Source: Sulfidibacter corallicola
GTDB taxonomy: Bacteria; Acidobacteriota; Holophagae; Acanthopleuribacterales; Acanthopleuribacteraceae
Direction: 5' to 3'
NCBI RefSeq assembly: GCF_017498545.1
Contig: NZ_CP071793.1
Span: 4,117,001-4,181,000 of the forward strand
DNA length: 64,000 bases
Below, piece by piece: positions 8,045 to 16,407 of the stretch (positions are counted from its first letter, which is position 1; every line of letters starts with the position of its first letter). The notes beneath the pieces are model-generated. The model saw nothing but the letters and a program-made list of their open reading frames with translations, searched no databases and was not told the origin of the DNA. Position numbers and translations under genes: made by a program.

Positions 8045-8902
8045 TTAGAAAAGAGGGCGCAACACGTAGTTGCCGCTGACGGTTACATTGTGGTTGAACA
8101 CGGTTTTCCCATCGGGGATCTCCGACTCCGGTACCAGCGGATCGAGGATGTCGATCTTCGGCTGAAACGATCCGGAAACCTGCTTGCGACGGTGCTTGAT
8201 CAACAGGTCGAAGCTGATCGGATAGATGAACCGCTGGCGGTACTCGCTGACCTTCTTGAGCGTCCCGTACTCTTCGACCTGGGGATTCTTCTCCTCGGTG
8301 TACACGGTGCGGGCCTCACCCCAGACCTCGAGTTGCAGCTCGGCACTGATCTGGATTTCGCCCCGCTTGCGCATTCGGCCGTTGGGCTGGAAGCGCAGCG
8401 TGCCCATCTCCATATCGATACGATCGTAGGATTTGTCGTGATCGATCTGAATCGCGGTAGATTTTTTTTCGAGAACTTGAACACGGGTGTCCAACTTGAC
8501 CCGTGTCTTTTTCACCTGACGCTCGTCCATGTACGCGTAGCGGTGCTCGAAGATGACTTCCTGATCGCCGGTCATGCGGTTGACGAGAATCAGGTCGGTC
8601 TCGCCGAGCTCGTTGATCTGAAATCGAAGCTTGATCATGCCGTCGACATTCATTTCACTCTTTTCTTTCGAAAAACCGACGGGAATCTGGTTGGTACCCA
8701 AGTCCTGACGGCGCGTGGCCGTGTATTGGCTGAAAAGAGGACCTTTGATGCGAATATCCAATTCGCCCTCCCACAAGGCATCCTCCAGAGCCGGTAGCGC
8801 CGAATGATCACCCGATACGGGTTCACCCGCATACGAAGCGCTCGCGATCGAGCAGGCGAACATCCCGGCGACGACCCAATTCAAGGGGAAACGAGGTTTC
8901 AT
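8045..8902 (-). CDS. secreted protein of unknown function
   Basis: A 285-residue protein with a Sec signal peptide: MKPRF, hydrophobic core WVVAGMFACSIASASYA, predicted cut after the Ala before GEP. The mature part has alternating hydrophobic and charged residues typical of beta strands, with many Lys/Arg-Glu pairs, and no recognisable catalytic motif. It is therefore likely a periplasmic or outer-membrane-associated beta-rich protein. The ATG at 8902 has AAGGAG just upstream. It is 61 bases ahead of the NAD(P)H-hydrate repair gene on the same strand and may be the first gene of that operon, though no functional link is apparent. I do not recognise the family. Confidence 0.75.
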   Translation of the reverse strand: MKPRFPLNWVVAGMFACSIASASYAGEPVSGDHSALPALEDALWEGELDIRIKGPLFSQYTATRRQDLGTNQIPVGFSKEKSEMNVDGMIKLRFQINELGETDLILVNRMTGDQEVIFEHRYAYMDERQVKKTRVKLDTRVQVLEKKSTAIQIDHDKSYDRIDMEMGTLRFQPNGRMRKRGEIQISAELQLEVWGEARTVYTEEKNPQVEEYGTLKKVSEYRQRFIYPISFDLLIKHRRKQVSGSFQPKIDILDPLVPESEIPDGKTVFNHNVTVSGNYVLRPLF

Positions 8903-9555
8903 GAAAGGCTCCTTGGCAAAACGACGAGGGCTCGCCACTCCCAACGGAAGCCCTCTCGATTTTTATAATAACGCCACCACGAAGGCCCAACGTGAATCCG
9001 CCTCATCGAAACGCCCGATGCCACGACCGAACCCATACACGGCGTCGTGGCGGCTGTGTAGACGAAAAAACAATGACTTTCCGGTGGCCAATACTGGGCT
9101 CCAGTCTACTCCCAAGCATGCCCGACGCCAAGCCTCGGATGGCGAGAGCCCTCGAGAAAGCCGAAAAAAAGATGTGGCTCACGGTTCCCGTTCGAGCCCG
9201 GCCATGAACCCGTCGGCCCCGAATCGGCTCGATTTTTCGGGGTCGGCGAGGCCCGTTGGAAGGCCCAAATCGGCATACGACGCCTTATCCGGGCAAGGCT
9301 CACGTTGACAGCCACAAAAGGCGTTTCCTAAGATGATAGCCTTGGCCTTCACCGTCAGCGGTGTACCGTCCCGAGGCCGACCCGATATCGCGGCGCACCT
9401 TTGCGCCCGCCAGGCGCGGCCAGACTCGGTGATTTGCACGTTTCCATGGTGAACCCGCATTTGCTTCGTGTTTCGATACCTAATTAAAAATGTCGAACCC
9501 ATTTTCAGCCCGCCCACGGCGGGTCCCGATCGTTCCCTAGGGAGGAATTACATCC
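8903..9555. other. 653-base intergenic region between divergent genes
   Basis: Apart from the candidate promoter at 8962-8990 and a ribosome-binding site (GGGAGG near 9540) for the plus-strand lipoprotein gene, I see no gene here. Short open frames on both strands lack ribosome-binding sites, family motifs and coding-like composition. No tRNA-like or terminator structure was recognised. Confidence 0.6.
8962..8990 (-). promoter_or_regulatory. candidate sigma70-type promoter of the minus-strand operon starting at 8902
   Basis: On the minus strand TTGGGC (8985-8990) and TATAAA (8962-8967) are 17 bases apart, about 60 bases before the start codon at 8902. The -10 is a 5/6 match and the spacing is ideal. 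Confidence 0.4.
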
Positions 9556-12525
9556 ATGGTTCAGTTTCTTTTCCGGCTTTGCACCCGGTCTCAGGCCCGG
9601 TACCTTCTGCCGGTCATCGCGCTTTGTTTTGTGAGTTGCTACCGGGAAACCGGCGAAGAAACGCTGCCGGTCACGGCAACCCAAATCACCAGCGACAATG
9701 TGGATACACTGCCTACCGGTAAGGAAGCTTCCAGTGCGATCGGCGACTTCCTACTTCAGAATTCCGAGCTCCAGATCGTGGTCAACGGCGCCGTCGGCAG
9801 TGCCGAACGCGACCATTACTTCGCCAAGAGCGCCGGTGCCGTCCTCGATTTCACCAGCGCGGCACTCGGTGCCGACCGGACCTTCGTCACGCAAAACAAC
9901 GACGGCCTGCATCAACTGTCGCAGACGGTCAACCTGAATCGCCATAACCCGGTGGGTTATTCGTCGATTCGGGTCAATCGCGAAGACGAAGCGACGGCCT
10001 CGCTGGTCATGACCGGGTCGGTCTACGACATGGACGGCTCCTTGGCCGCGGCCGGCGCACCGGTCGGTGCCAACCATCGGGTCGAGGGCCTGGAAGTCAT
10101 CACGACCTATCGCATGCAGAACCGCGAGTTGGACGAAAACAACGCACAAACGGGCAGCAACATCGCCTTCATGACGGTGACCACGGTCCTGGCCAACAAC
10201 AGCCAAGCCACGATGCCGGTATTCACGATCAACGACGCGCTGGCCTACGACGACGAAGCGCTGGCCACCTTCGTTCCCTTTCCGGAGTGGGGCTTCGCCA
10301 TCCCCACGAGCGAAGAACGCGTCCAATCGTTCGCCTATCCACACTACTTCCAGCTCATTCCGCGCCAATCGAACACGGCGCACTACGGCATCGTCTCACG
10401 CCTCGACGGCGTTCTGATGGCCGATCGCGAACTGATTCCGGAACAAAACCTGGCCTACGCCTTCGTGGGCAAGCGCGCCCTGCCAACCCAGACCCTGGCA
10501 CCGGGCGGCCAATTGACTTACGTGCGTGAAATGCATGCCGACATCTCGAATTCCGCCGTCAGCCCCCGCATCATCTACAACTTCCTGCAGAACCTGCTCA
10601 GCGAAGAAACCTCGGCCACCTCGCCCTACAGCACCACACGCCCCCTGATCGTCGGCGGTGTGCGCACCTTGAGCGCACCGGGCGGCACCTTCCAGTTGGA
10701 GTACATCAACGAATCGGTTCAGTACTTCAACGGCGCCGCATACGTGAACCTGGAACAGGGTCGCAGCTATCCGATCGTGGGCGACGTCTCGATTCCCCCG
10801 GGTTCCTTCGGCTTCGACCTGCCGCTGGGTCAACTGGCCCTTCGGACGAACCTCGACAACAACGAGCCGTTTTATACCGACGTCAGCATCGTTTCGGAAA
10901 CGGACGACGACGGCAACACGACCGAAACCGAGATTCCCATCATTCTGACCGAGGAAGACACCGACGGCTTCGGCCTCAGCGCCGTCGACCCGACCACCAC
11001 GCGTCACCAACGCTTCGATCTGGACCTGGCCACCACCGAACAACGGGAATTGTTGGGTCGGGCCAGCATCTACCGCATCTCCGACGAAGGCCCGATGACG
11101 CTCAGCGACACGCCCAACCTGACCCAGGGCAACCACCTCGTCTTGCGTACGATCACCGAGGTCAGCACCAACCTGCCCTTCGGCACCTACAACGTCTACA
11201 TGAGCCGCGGGCCGCTGCACAACGTGAACGTCGTGAGCGACGTGGTCTCGCGAACCGTGGTCGACGACGAGGGTAACGAAACGTTCGAAGTGGAACCCCA
11301 GGACGTGGATTTCGAAATGTCGCCGGTCCTGTCGCTCCCCAACTACCTGAGCGCCGATTTCGACGCCCGTAGCGCCTTCGACGCCGAGGGTCTGATCGAA
11401 ATCACCGACATGGTTCGCTACGGATTCGCCGAGGATCTGGACGTGCTGTTCTTCCCCGACGACAACCGTGTCCTGGATGTGGACATCATTCTCAGGGCCG
11501 AAGCGCTGCAATTGGGCTCGTTCGACAAGGAAGACGACGAAGCCGACGTGGACAGCCTCTTCGACGAAGTCGCCGTGTCCCGCACGACCGCGATTCTGGG
11601 ACGGGACGAGAGTGGCCCCTGGGGCCGGTTCTCGATTTTTTCGCTGCCCACGCGCGAACAGCAGAGCCGGGTGACGCTGCCTTCGTTCGAAGCCGACCCC
11701 GCCGGCTTTTTCTCGCGACTGCACAGCGGCATCCCGGGCAGCCTGGTCCAAGCCACCCGCCCGCGCGGCCCGGCCGGCCCCCAAACCGGCTATTTCACGG
11801 CCCTGGCCGAACGCGGCGGCATTCCCGCCGGCCAGGCGATTCCGGGTGACAGCTCCGTCTACTCGCAGGGTTCGCCCGCGGGTGGTCAGGCCACCCGCCT
11901 CGACTTCGACCTGCTCCAAGTGCTGTCGGGCAATCGTTACGACGAGTACCTGCTGACCCGTCAAGACTGGTTCAACCTCCTGAACGCGGGCGTATTCAAG
12001 CCGGCCACCGGCGGTTCCAAGGCCGGCGATCTCCAGGACCTGCCGCAGGGCAGCGTGCGGACCTGGATCCAAGTCACGGAAACCACCCTGCGCGACATCG
12101 ACCTGACCGAATTCTGGACCAACGCCTCCCAGGGCAACAGCTTCATCTCGAACGGTCCCTTGATCGAGGCCTCGGTCAACGGCGTGTCCTACGGCGGCGA
12201 GACCAGTGTCAGCGGCGGAAGCGCCACCCTGAATCTCAAGATTTCGGCGGCACCCTGGGTCCAGGTTCCGGAGGTCCGCATCATCGTCGATGGCCAGGTC
12301 CAGGTGATCGACGTGCCGCTGGACCCCAACAACCTGGTTCGCTTCGACGGTGCGGTGACCATCGATCTGCCCACATCGGGCCGCCACTGGGTGGTCGTCG
12401 AAGCGGGCGCACCGCTCTCGGATCTCCAGGCGGGACAGGGCGCGAGCGGCACCGGCATCTTCGGGCGCGTCCTGCCCGGACACCTGCCCCTGGCCTTCAC
12501 GAACCCCATTTTCCTCGACAATTGA
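9556..12525 (+). CDS. large lipoprotein resembling a CehA/McbA metallohydrolase that lacks its metal ligands
   Basis: A 989-residue exported lipoprotein: the signal peptide ends in a lipobox-like CFVSC. The C-terminal third follows the layout I know from CehA/McbA-type PHP metallohydrolases. There is an early strand at 598-605 where the family has D-x-H-x-H, a later strand where it has TDH, an NHPRG-like segment, LLNAG followed by a G-S-D-x-H site, then fxxNGP and a terminal beta domain ending TNPIFLD. In this protein these read DFDAR (601-605), PDD (634-636), TRPRG (734-738) and GGSKAG (819-824), so every expected metal ligand is changed. Residues 30-600 are a long beta-rich region without recognised motifs. 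It is likely a non-catalytic surface or periplasmic binding protein. The homology is by pattern and the loss of activity is inferred. Confidence 0.6.
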   Translation: MVQFLFRLCTRSQARYLLPVIALCFVSCYRETGEETLPVTATQITSDNVDTLPTGKEASSAIGDFLLQNSELQIVVNGAVGSAERDHYFAKSAGAVLDFTSAALGADRTFVTQNNDGLHQLSQTVNLNRHNPVGYSSIRVNREDEATASLVMTGSVYDMDGSLAAAGAPVGANHRVEGLEVITTYRMQNRELDENNAQTGSNIAFMTVTTVLANNSQATMPVFTINDALAYDDEALATFVPFPEWGFAIPTSEERVQSFAYPHYFQLIPRQSNTAHYGIVSRLDGVLMADRELIPEQNLAYAFVGKRALPTQTLAPGGQLTYVREMHADISNSAVSPRIIYNFLQNLLSEETSATSPYSTTRPLIVGGVRTLSAPGGTFQLEYINESVQYFNGAAYVNLEQGRSYPIVGDVSIPPGSFGFDLPLGQLALRTNLDNNEPFYTDVSIVSETDDDGNTTETEIPIILTEEDTDGFGLSAVDPTTTRHQRFDLDLATTEQRELLGRASIYRISDEGPMTLSDTPNLTQGNHLVLRTITEVSTNLPFGTYNVYMSRGPLHNVNVVSDVVSRTVVDDEGNETFEVEPQDVDFEMSPVLSLPNYLSADFDARSAFDAEGLIEITDMVRYGFAEDLDVLFFPDDNRVLDVDIILRAEALQLGSFDKEDDEADVDSLFDEVAVSRTTAILGRDESGPWGRFSIFSLPTREQQSRVTLPSFEADPAGFFSRLHSGIPGSLVQATRPRGPAGPQTGYFTALAERGGIPAGQAIPGDSSVYSQGSPAGGQATRLDFDLLQVLSGNRYDEYLLTRQDWFNLLNAGVFKPATGGSKAGDLQDLPQGSVRTWIQVTETTLRDIDLTEFWTNASQGNSFISNGPLIEASVNGVSYGGETSVSGGSATLNLKISAAPWVQVPEVRIIVDGQVQVIDVPLDPNNLVRFDGAVTIDLPTSGRHWVVVEAGAPLSDLQAGQGASGTGIFGRVLPGHLPLAFTNPIFLDN

Positions 12526-12780
12526 CGTGCACAAGGGCGAAGGCCCGCACGGGGACGAAGCCTGGGTTCGACGGTCCGCAGCGACCGGCCGAGCGGCCTC
12601 GTTTCCCGTGATCTCTCGAGTGTGCCGCTATGCGGCCGCTCGCGGCGATCGCCTTCCAACGGGAAGAGGTTCGCCCCCTCGCCGCCAAAGATCGGCACCC
12701 TCGACAACCGGAACCGGCCACCGCGCCGGCCTCAGCATATGCTCCACGATGAGCACAACCAAGCGGATAAGGATGCAGTC

Positions 12781-14103
12781 ATGAAAAAAGTATTGGTACT
12801 TGGCGCGGGTATGGTGTCGCGCCCTCTGGTCGATTACCTGCTGGACCACGGCTACGCGTTGACCCTTTGCGATCGCATCGCCGATGCGGCCGAGCAGGTC
12901 GTCGCCGGCCGACCCCATGCCGAGGCCTTCGCATTGGATATCGCCGAAACCGACACCATTCGTTCCCTCGTCGCCGATCACGATTTGGTGGTCAGCCTGT
13001 TGCCGCCGGCCCTGCACACGGGCGTCGCGCAAATCGCCCTCGAGGCGGGAAAACACTTCCTGACCGCGTCCTATCAATCCGAAGCCATGACGGCCATGGC
13101 ACCGCAAGTGGCGGAACGAGGCCTGATCTTCCTCAACGAGGTCGGCCTGGACCCCGGCCTCGACCACATGACCACCATGGAATTGATCGACGCCTGCAAT
13201 GCCGAGGGCTACGCCATCACCAGCTACGAATCCCATTGCGGTGGGCTGCCCAGTCGGAAGGCCGCCAACAACCCCCTGCGTTACAAGTTCAGTTGGAGTC
13301 CGGCGGGTGTGCTCGGTGCCCTGACACGCCCTTCGAAATACCGTCGCGGCGGCCGATTGATCGAACTGCCCGGTTCGGAAATGCTGGCCAACGCCGAGGT
13401 GCTGCACGTGCCCGGCGTCGGCGTCTACGAGTCCACCCCCAACGCGGACGCCCTGTATTACGGCGCTCGCTACGGCATCGACGAAGTGCCGACCTTGCGG
13501 CGCGGCACCCTGCGCTATCCCGGCTGGGCCTCGTTCTGGCGCTTCATGCTCTCCCTGGACCTGGTGAACCGTGAAAACAAGGTGGACTGCGAGGACGAAC
13601 CGGCCCTGCGCGTCCTGTTCCGAAGCGCGGGCATGGACCCCGAGACCGACATCGCGCAACTGATCGCCGAACGCGCCCCGGAGCAGGCTTCGCGCTTTTT
13701 GGAGGCCTTCGACAGTCTCGGCCTCCTGAACGAAGACTACCGCCTCACCGGAGCCTACTCGGCATTCGACGTGCTGCTCGAATGCGCGCTCGAAACCCAC
13801 CAATACGACGACGACGAGGCCGACCTGGTGGTCCTGCACCACGAATTCCACGTGGAGAAGGACGGTGTTCGCGAACTCTGGACATCCAGCATCATCCAGG
13901 AAGGGATTCCCGCCGAGAAGAAAACCGCCATGGGCCTGCTGGTCGGCATTCCCACGGCCATCGCGGCGCGCTTGATCCTCGAGGATCGCATCACCCAAAA
14001 GGGTGTGCTGATTCCGGTCGCACGCGAAATTTACGTGCCCATTCTCGAGGAAATGGAACGGCTCGGCTTCAAACATGTGGTAAAGCGAAAACGGTTGAGC
14101 TGA
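12781..14103 (+). CDS. saccharopine dehydrogenase (Lys9-type, NADP+, L-glutamate-forming)
   Basis: A 440-residue soluble enzyme. The N-terminus has a Rossmann nucleotide site (KVLVLGAGMVSRP). The blocks SLLPPALHTGVA, EVGLDPGLDHM, SHCGGLPS, NPLRYKFSWSPAGV and RGTLRYPGW align closely, from memory, with yeast Lys9 and related bacterial enzymes that interconvert saccharopine with aminoadipate semialdehyde and glutamate. Lysine degradation is the likely pathway in bacteria, since no other lysine gene is nearby to test this. The ATG at 12781 follows AAGGA; upstream open frame has no ribosome-binding site. The MutS-like gene follows after 61 bases. Confidence 0.9.
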   Translation: MKKVLVLGAGMVSRPLVDYLLDHGYALTLCDRIADAAEQVVAGRPHAEAFALDIAETDTIRSLVADHDLVVSLLPPALHTGVAQIALEAGKHFLTASYQSEAMTAMAPQVAERGLIFLNEVGLDPGLDHMTTMELIDACNAEGYAITSYESHCGGLPSRKAANNPLRYKFSWSPAGVLGALTRPSKYRRGGRLIELPGSEMLANAEVLHVPGVGVYESTPNADALYYGARYGIDEVPTLRRGTLRYPGWASFWRFMLSLDLVNRENKVDCEDEPALRVLFRSAGMDPETDIAQLIAERAPEQASRFLEAFDSLGLLNEDYRLTGAYSAFDVLLECALETHQYDDDEADLVVLHHEFHVEKDGVRELWTSSIIQEGIPAEKKTAMGLLVGIPTAIAARLILEDRITQKGVLIPVAREIYVPILEEMERLGFKHVVKRKRLS

Positions 14104-14164
14104 ACTCGCCGTATACCCCTCGGAACACTGGGGAACGATCGATTCCACACAAAGCGAGGAGCTC

Positions 14165-16045
14165 ATGCCGTTAGCGCCCGAACAGGTTTGCACACGCCGG
14201 ATCCAAGCCTACGACTACCGCGCCCGCCGCATGCAGGCGCGCATCAACCGCCTGGCGGTCATTCGCCTGGTGGTGTTTCTGGTCCTGGTCGTCAGCGGGT
14301 CCCTGTTGGTGGCGGGTGGAGCGCGGTGGTTGGGCATGGTCCTGTTCCCGTTCGCCGCCGGCGCCTTTCTCTTCCTGATGGTCGTGCACGACCGTTGTTA
14401 TCGCTTTCGCGATCGCTGCCGCTTCCTGAAGGAGGCGGCCGAAAACGATTTGGCTCGGGCCACCTGCCGTCCGAAGGACGTCGTGGTGGAGGAGCCGATC
14501 GCGTTCGAAGACAACCATCCCTTCGCTCATGACTTGGATCTTTCGGCTCCCTTTTCCACGCTCAAGCTGTTGGACAACAGCTTTCACCGGCGCACCAAGA
14601 ACCTGCTGAAGCGCTGGATCGACACCGGCATCGACGATCGGGCCTCCGCGGCCGAGATCACCGCACGGCAACGCGCGGTGGACGAATTGGCCGAGAAAAA
14701 ACGGTTTCGCCACAAGTTGCTTTTGACGGCCCACCTGGATTCGGATCGCGAATTGAATCCCGAGGAACTGGAGGCTTGGCTGCAGGTACCGGTGCCCTGG
14801 ACGCTTTCCACGCCGGCATACCTGCTCGGGCGGATTCTGGTGGCGATCACGGTCGGCGTCGTGGGCCTGGCGTTTCTGCTCAACACGCCGGCCATCGTTG
14901 CGGCGGTGCCCGGCCTGATCGGATTGCGAGACATGCTCGACGGCATGATCCTGCCGGTGGTCGGTTTCCAGTTGTTGGTCTTCTTCTTTCTGGATTTTTT
15001 CCAAAAACCTTTCTATGCCGCCTTCATGAGTCGGGGACGCGCCATCACCGCCACCTGCAACGTGATACAGCAGTTCGAGAAGATTCGCCCCAAGGCCGAA
15101 CCGCTGATCGATCTGCGCGAGCGGCTGTTGGTGGATGGGCGCCCGGCCGGAACCAACCTGCTCAACCTGCTCGCCATTCACGAGCGCCTGCAGTACCGCG
15201 CCAACGGGTTCGCCCACTTTCTGCTCAACGGCCTGTTCCTGTGGGACCAGCATCAGCTCCGCCGGCTCGCCCGCTGGCGCGGGGACTTTGGCGACCGGCT
15301 CCCCGAGTGGGCGGAGAGCATCTTCGAAATGGAAGCTCTGGCCGCGCTGGCCAATTTCCGCGCCCTGTTCCCCCAGTACCCGTTTCCCGAAGTCACCGAC
15401 GAGGATCAAGTTCACATCGAGGCGGTCGATCTGGGCCATCCCACCATTCCACCCGGGAGCCGCATCGGCAACGACTACCGGCTGGTGGGCAACGGCCACA
15501 TGCACCTGGTGACCGGCTCCAACATGTCGGGCAAAAGTACTTTCCTGCGCACCTGTGGCGTCAATCTGGTGCTTGCGCGCATGGGCGCCCCGGTGTGCGC
15601 CACGGCGCTCACCTGCAACGTCCCGAGGATCTGGACGAGCATCCGCATTCAAGACAGCCTTTCCGAGGGCGTTTCCTACTTCTATGCGGAAGTCAAACGC
15701 ATCAAACTGATCCTGGACCAGGTCGCCCGCGATGACGCCCCCGTGTTCTATCTTCTGGACGAAATCCTGAAGGGCACCAACAGTCGCGAACGTCTGATCG
15801 CCTGCAAGGCCATGGTGGCCTTCCTGATCGATCACAAGGCGGCCGGCCTGATCACCACCCACGACCTGGAACTGCTCTCACTGGAGCAGGATTACCAGGG
15901 CGAAATCCTCAATTACCACTTCCAGGAAAACATCAGGGACGAGACCATGTTCTTCGACTACACCCTGAAACGCGGCCGCCTGACCTCGACCAACGCGCTT
16001 CGGGTCCTGCGTTTCGCGAAGGTTCCCCTGGAGTTCGACGAGTGA
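14165..16045 (+). CDS. membrane-anchored MutS-like ATPase
   Basis: A 626-residue protein. Two hydrophobic helices lie at 32-50 and 54-73 and two more at about 217-240 and 260-280. The C-terminal domain (about 440-626) is a MutS ATPase: Walker A GSNMSGKST (451-459), the MutS-type signature region SIRIQDSLSEGVSYFYAEVKR in part, Walker B VFYLLDEIL (527-535) followed by GTNS, and TTHD (564-567). The residues 290-430 correspond to the MutS core/lever helices. The mismatch-reading MutS I domain and connector are absent, so a role in classical mismatch repair is unlikely. Similar membrane MutS-like proteins occur widely in Bacteroidetes and have no settled function. Ribosome-binding sequence GAGGAG lies just before the ATG. 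Confidence 0.88.
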   Translation: MPLAPEQVCTRRIQAYDYRARRMQARINRLAVIRLVVFLVLVVSGSLLVAGGARWLGMVLFPFAAGAFLFLMVVHDRCYRFRDRCRFLKEAAENDLARATCRPKDVVVEEPIAFEDNHPFAHDLDLSAPFSTLKLLDNSFHRRTKNLLKRWIDTGIDDRASAAEITARQRAVDELAEKKRFRHKLLLTAHLDSDRELNPEELEAWLQVPVPWTLSTPAYLLGRILVAITVGVVGLAFLLNTPAIVAAVPGLIGLRDMLDGMILPVVGFQLLVFFFLDFFQKPFYAAFMSRGRAITATCNVIQQFEKIRPKAEPLIDLRERLLVDGRPAGTNLLNLLAIHERLQYRANGFAHFLLNGLFLWDQHQLRRLARWRGDFGDRLPEWAESIFEMEALAALANFRALFPQYPFPEVTDEDQVHIEAVDLGHPTIPPGSRIGNDYRLVGNGHMHLVTGSNMSGKSTFLRTCGVNLVLARMGAPVCATALTCNVPRIWTSIRIQDSLSEGVSYFYAEVKRIKLILDQVARDDAPVFYLLDEILKGTNSRERLIACKAMVAFLIDHKAAGLITTHDLELLSLEQDYQGEILNYHFQENIRDETMFFDYTLKRGRLTSTNALRVLRFAKVPLEFDE

Positions 16046-16407
16046 TGGGCGAGCATACCTTTCGAACGGAATTCCGTTGTCCTTACTGAACACCCCTCAC
16101 TCGTGACCACTTTTCGCAGGAAAACGAATGGACGCCCAAGCGTCCTGATTCCAGAGAGGTGGCCATTTGGAAACGGAAACGTCGCCAGTTATCGAGATGA
16201 GCCGACACGGCCCCGAACCCAAGGCGCAAGCACACGACAAAGCACATGTTCACAAGCAATTAGCATCTTTTTTTACCCGCAGGCCGACGATACATTGCAA
16301 GGCGTCGCGTACCGATCCGGGCGGCTCGTGCCAAAAAACCGGTGTTTCTGGGAGAGCACTAGGTTAGGATCTATGCGCATCCATTGAAATGGGGAGAGGA
16401 GGCGATT
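16046..16407. other. 362-base intergenic region before the Ser/Thr kinase gene
   Basis: No gene, terminator or clear promoter is recognised. The only landmark is the strong ribosome-binding site GAGAGGAGG ending near 16402, which decides the kinase start. Confidence 0.55.

Noticed and set aside
10396..12534. A 712-codon open frame antisense to the large lipoprotein gene
   Set aside because: It has no signal, no family motif and Val/Gly/Asp/His/Gln-rich composition typical of a shadow frame in GC-rich coding DNA; the plus-strand gene has a signal peptide, ribosome-binding site and recognisable blocks.
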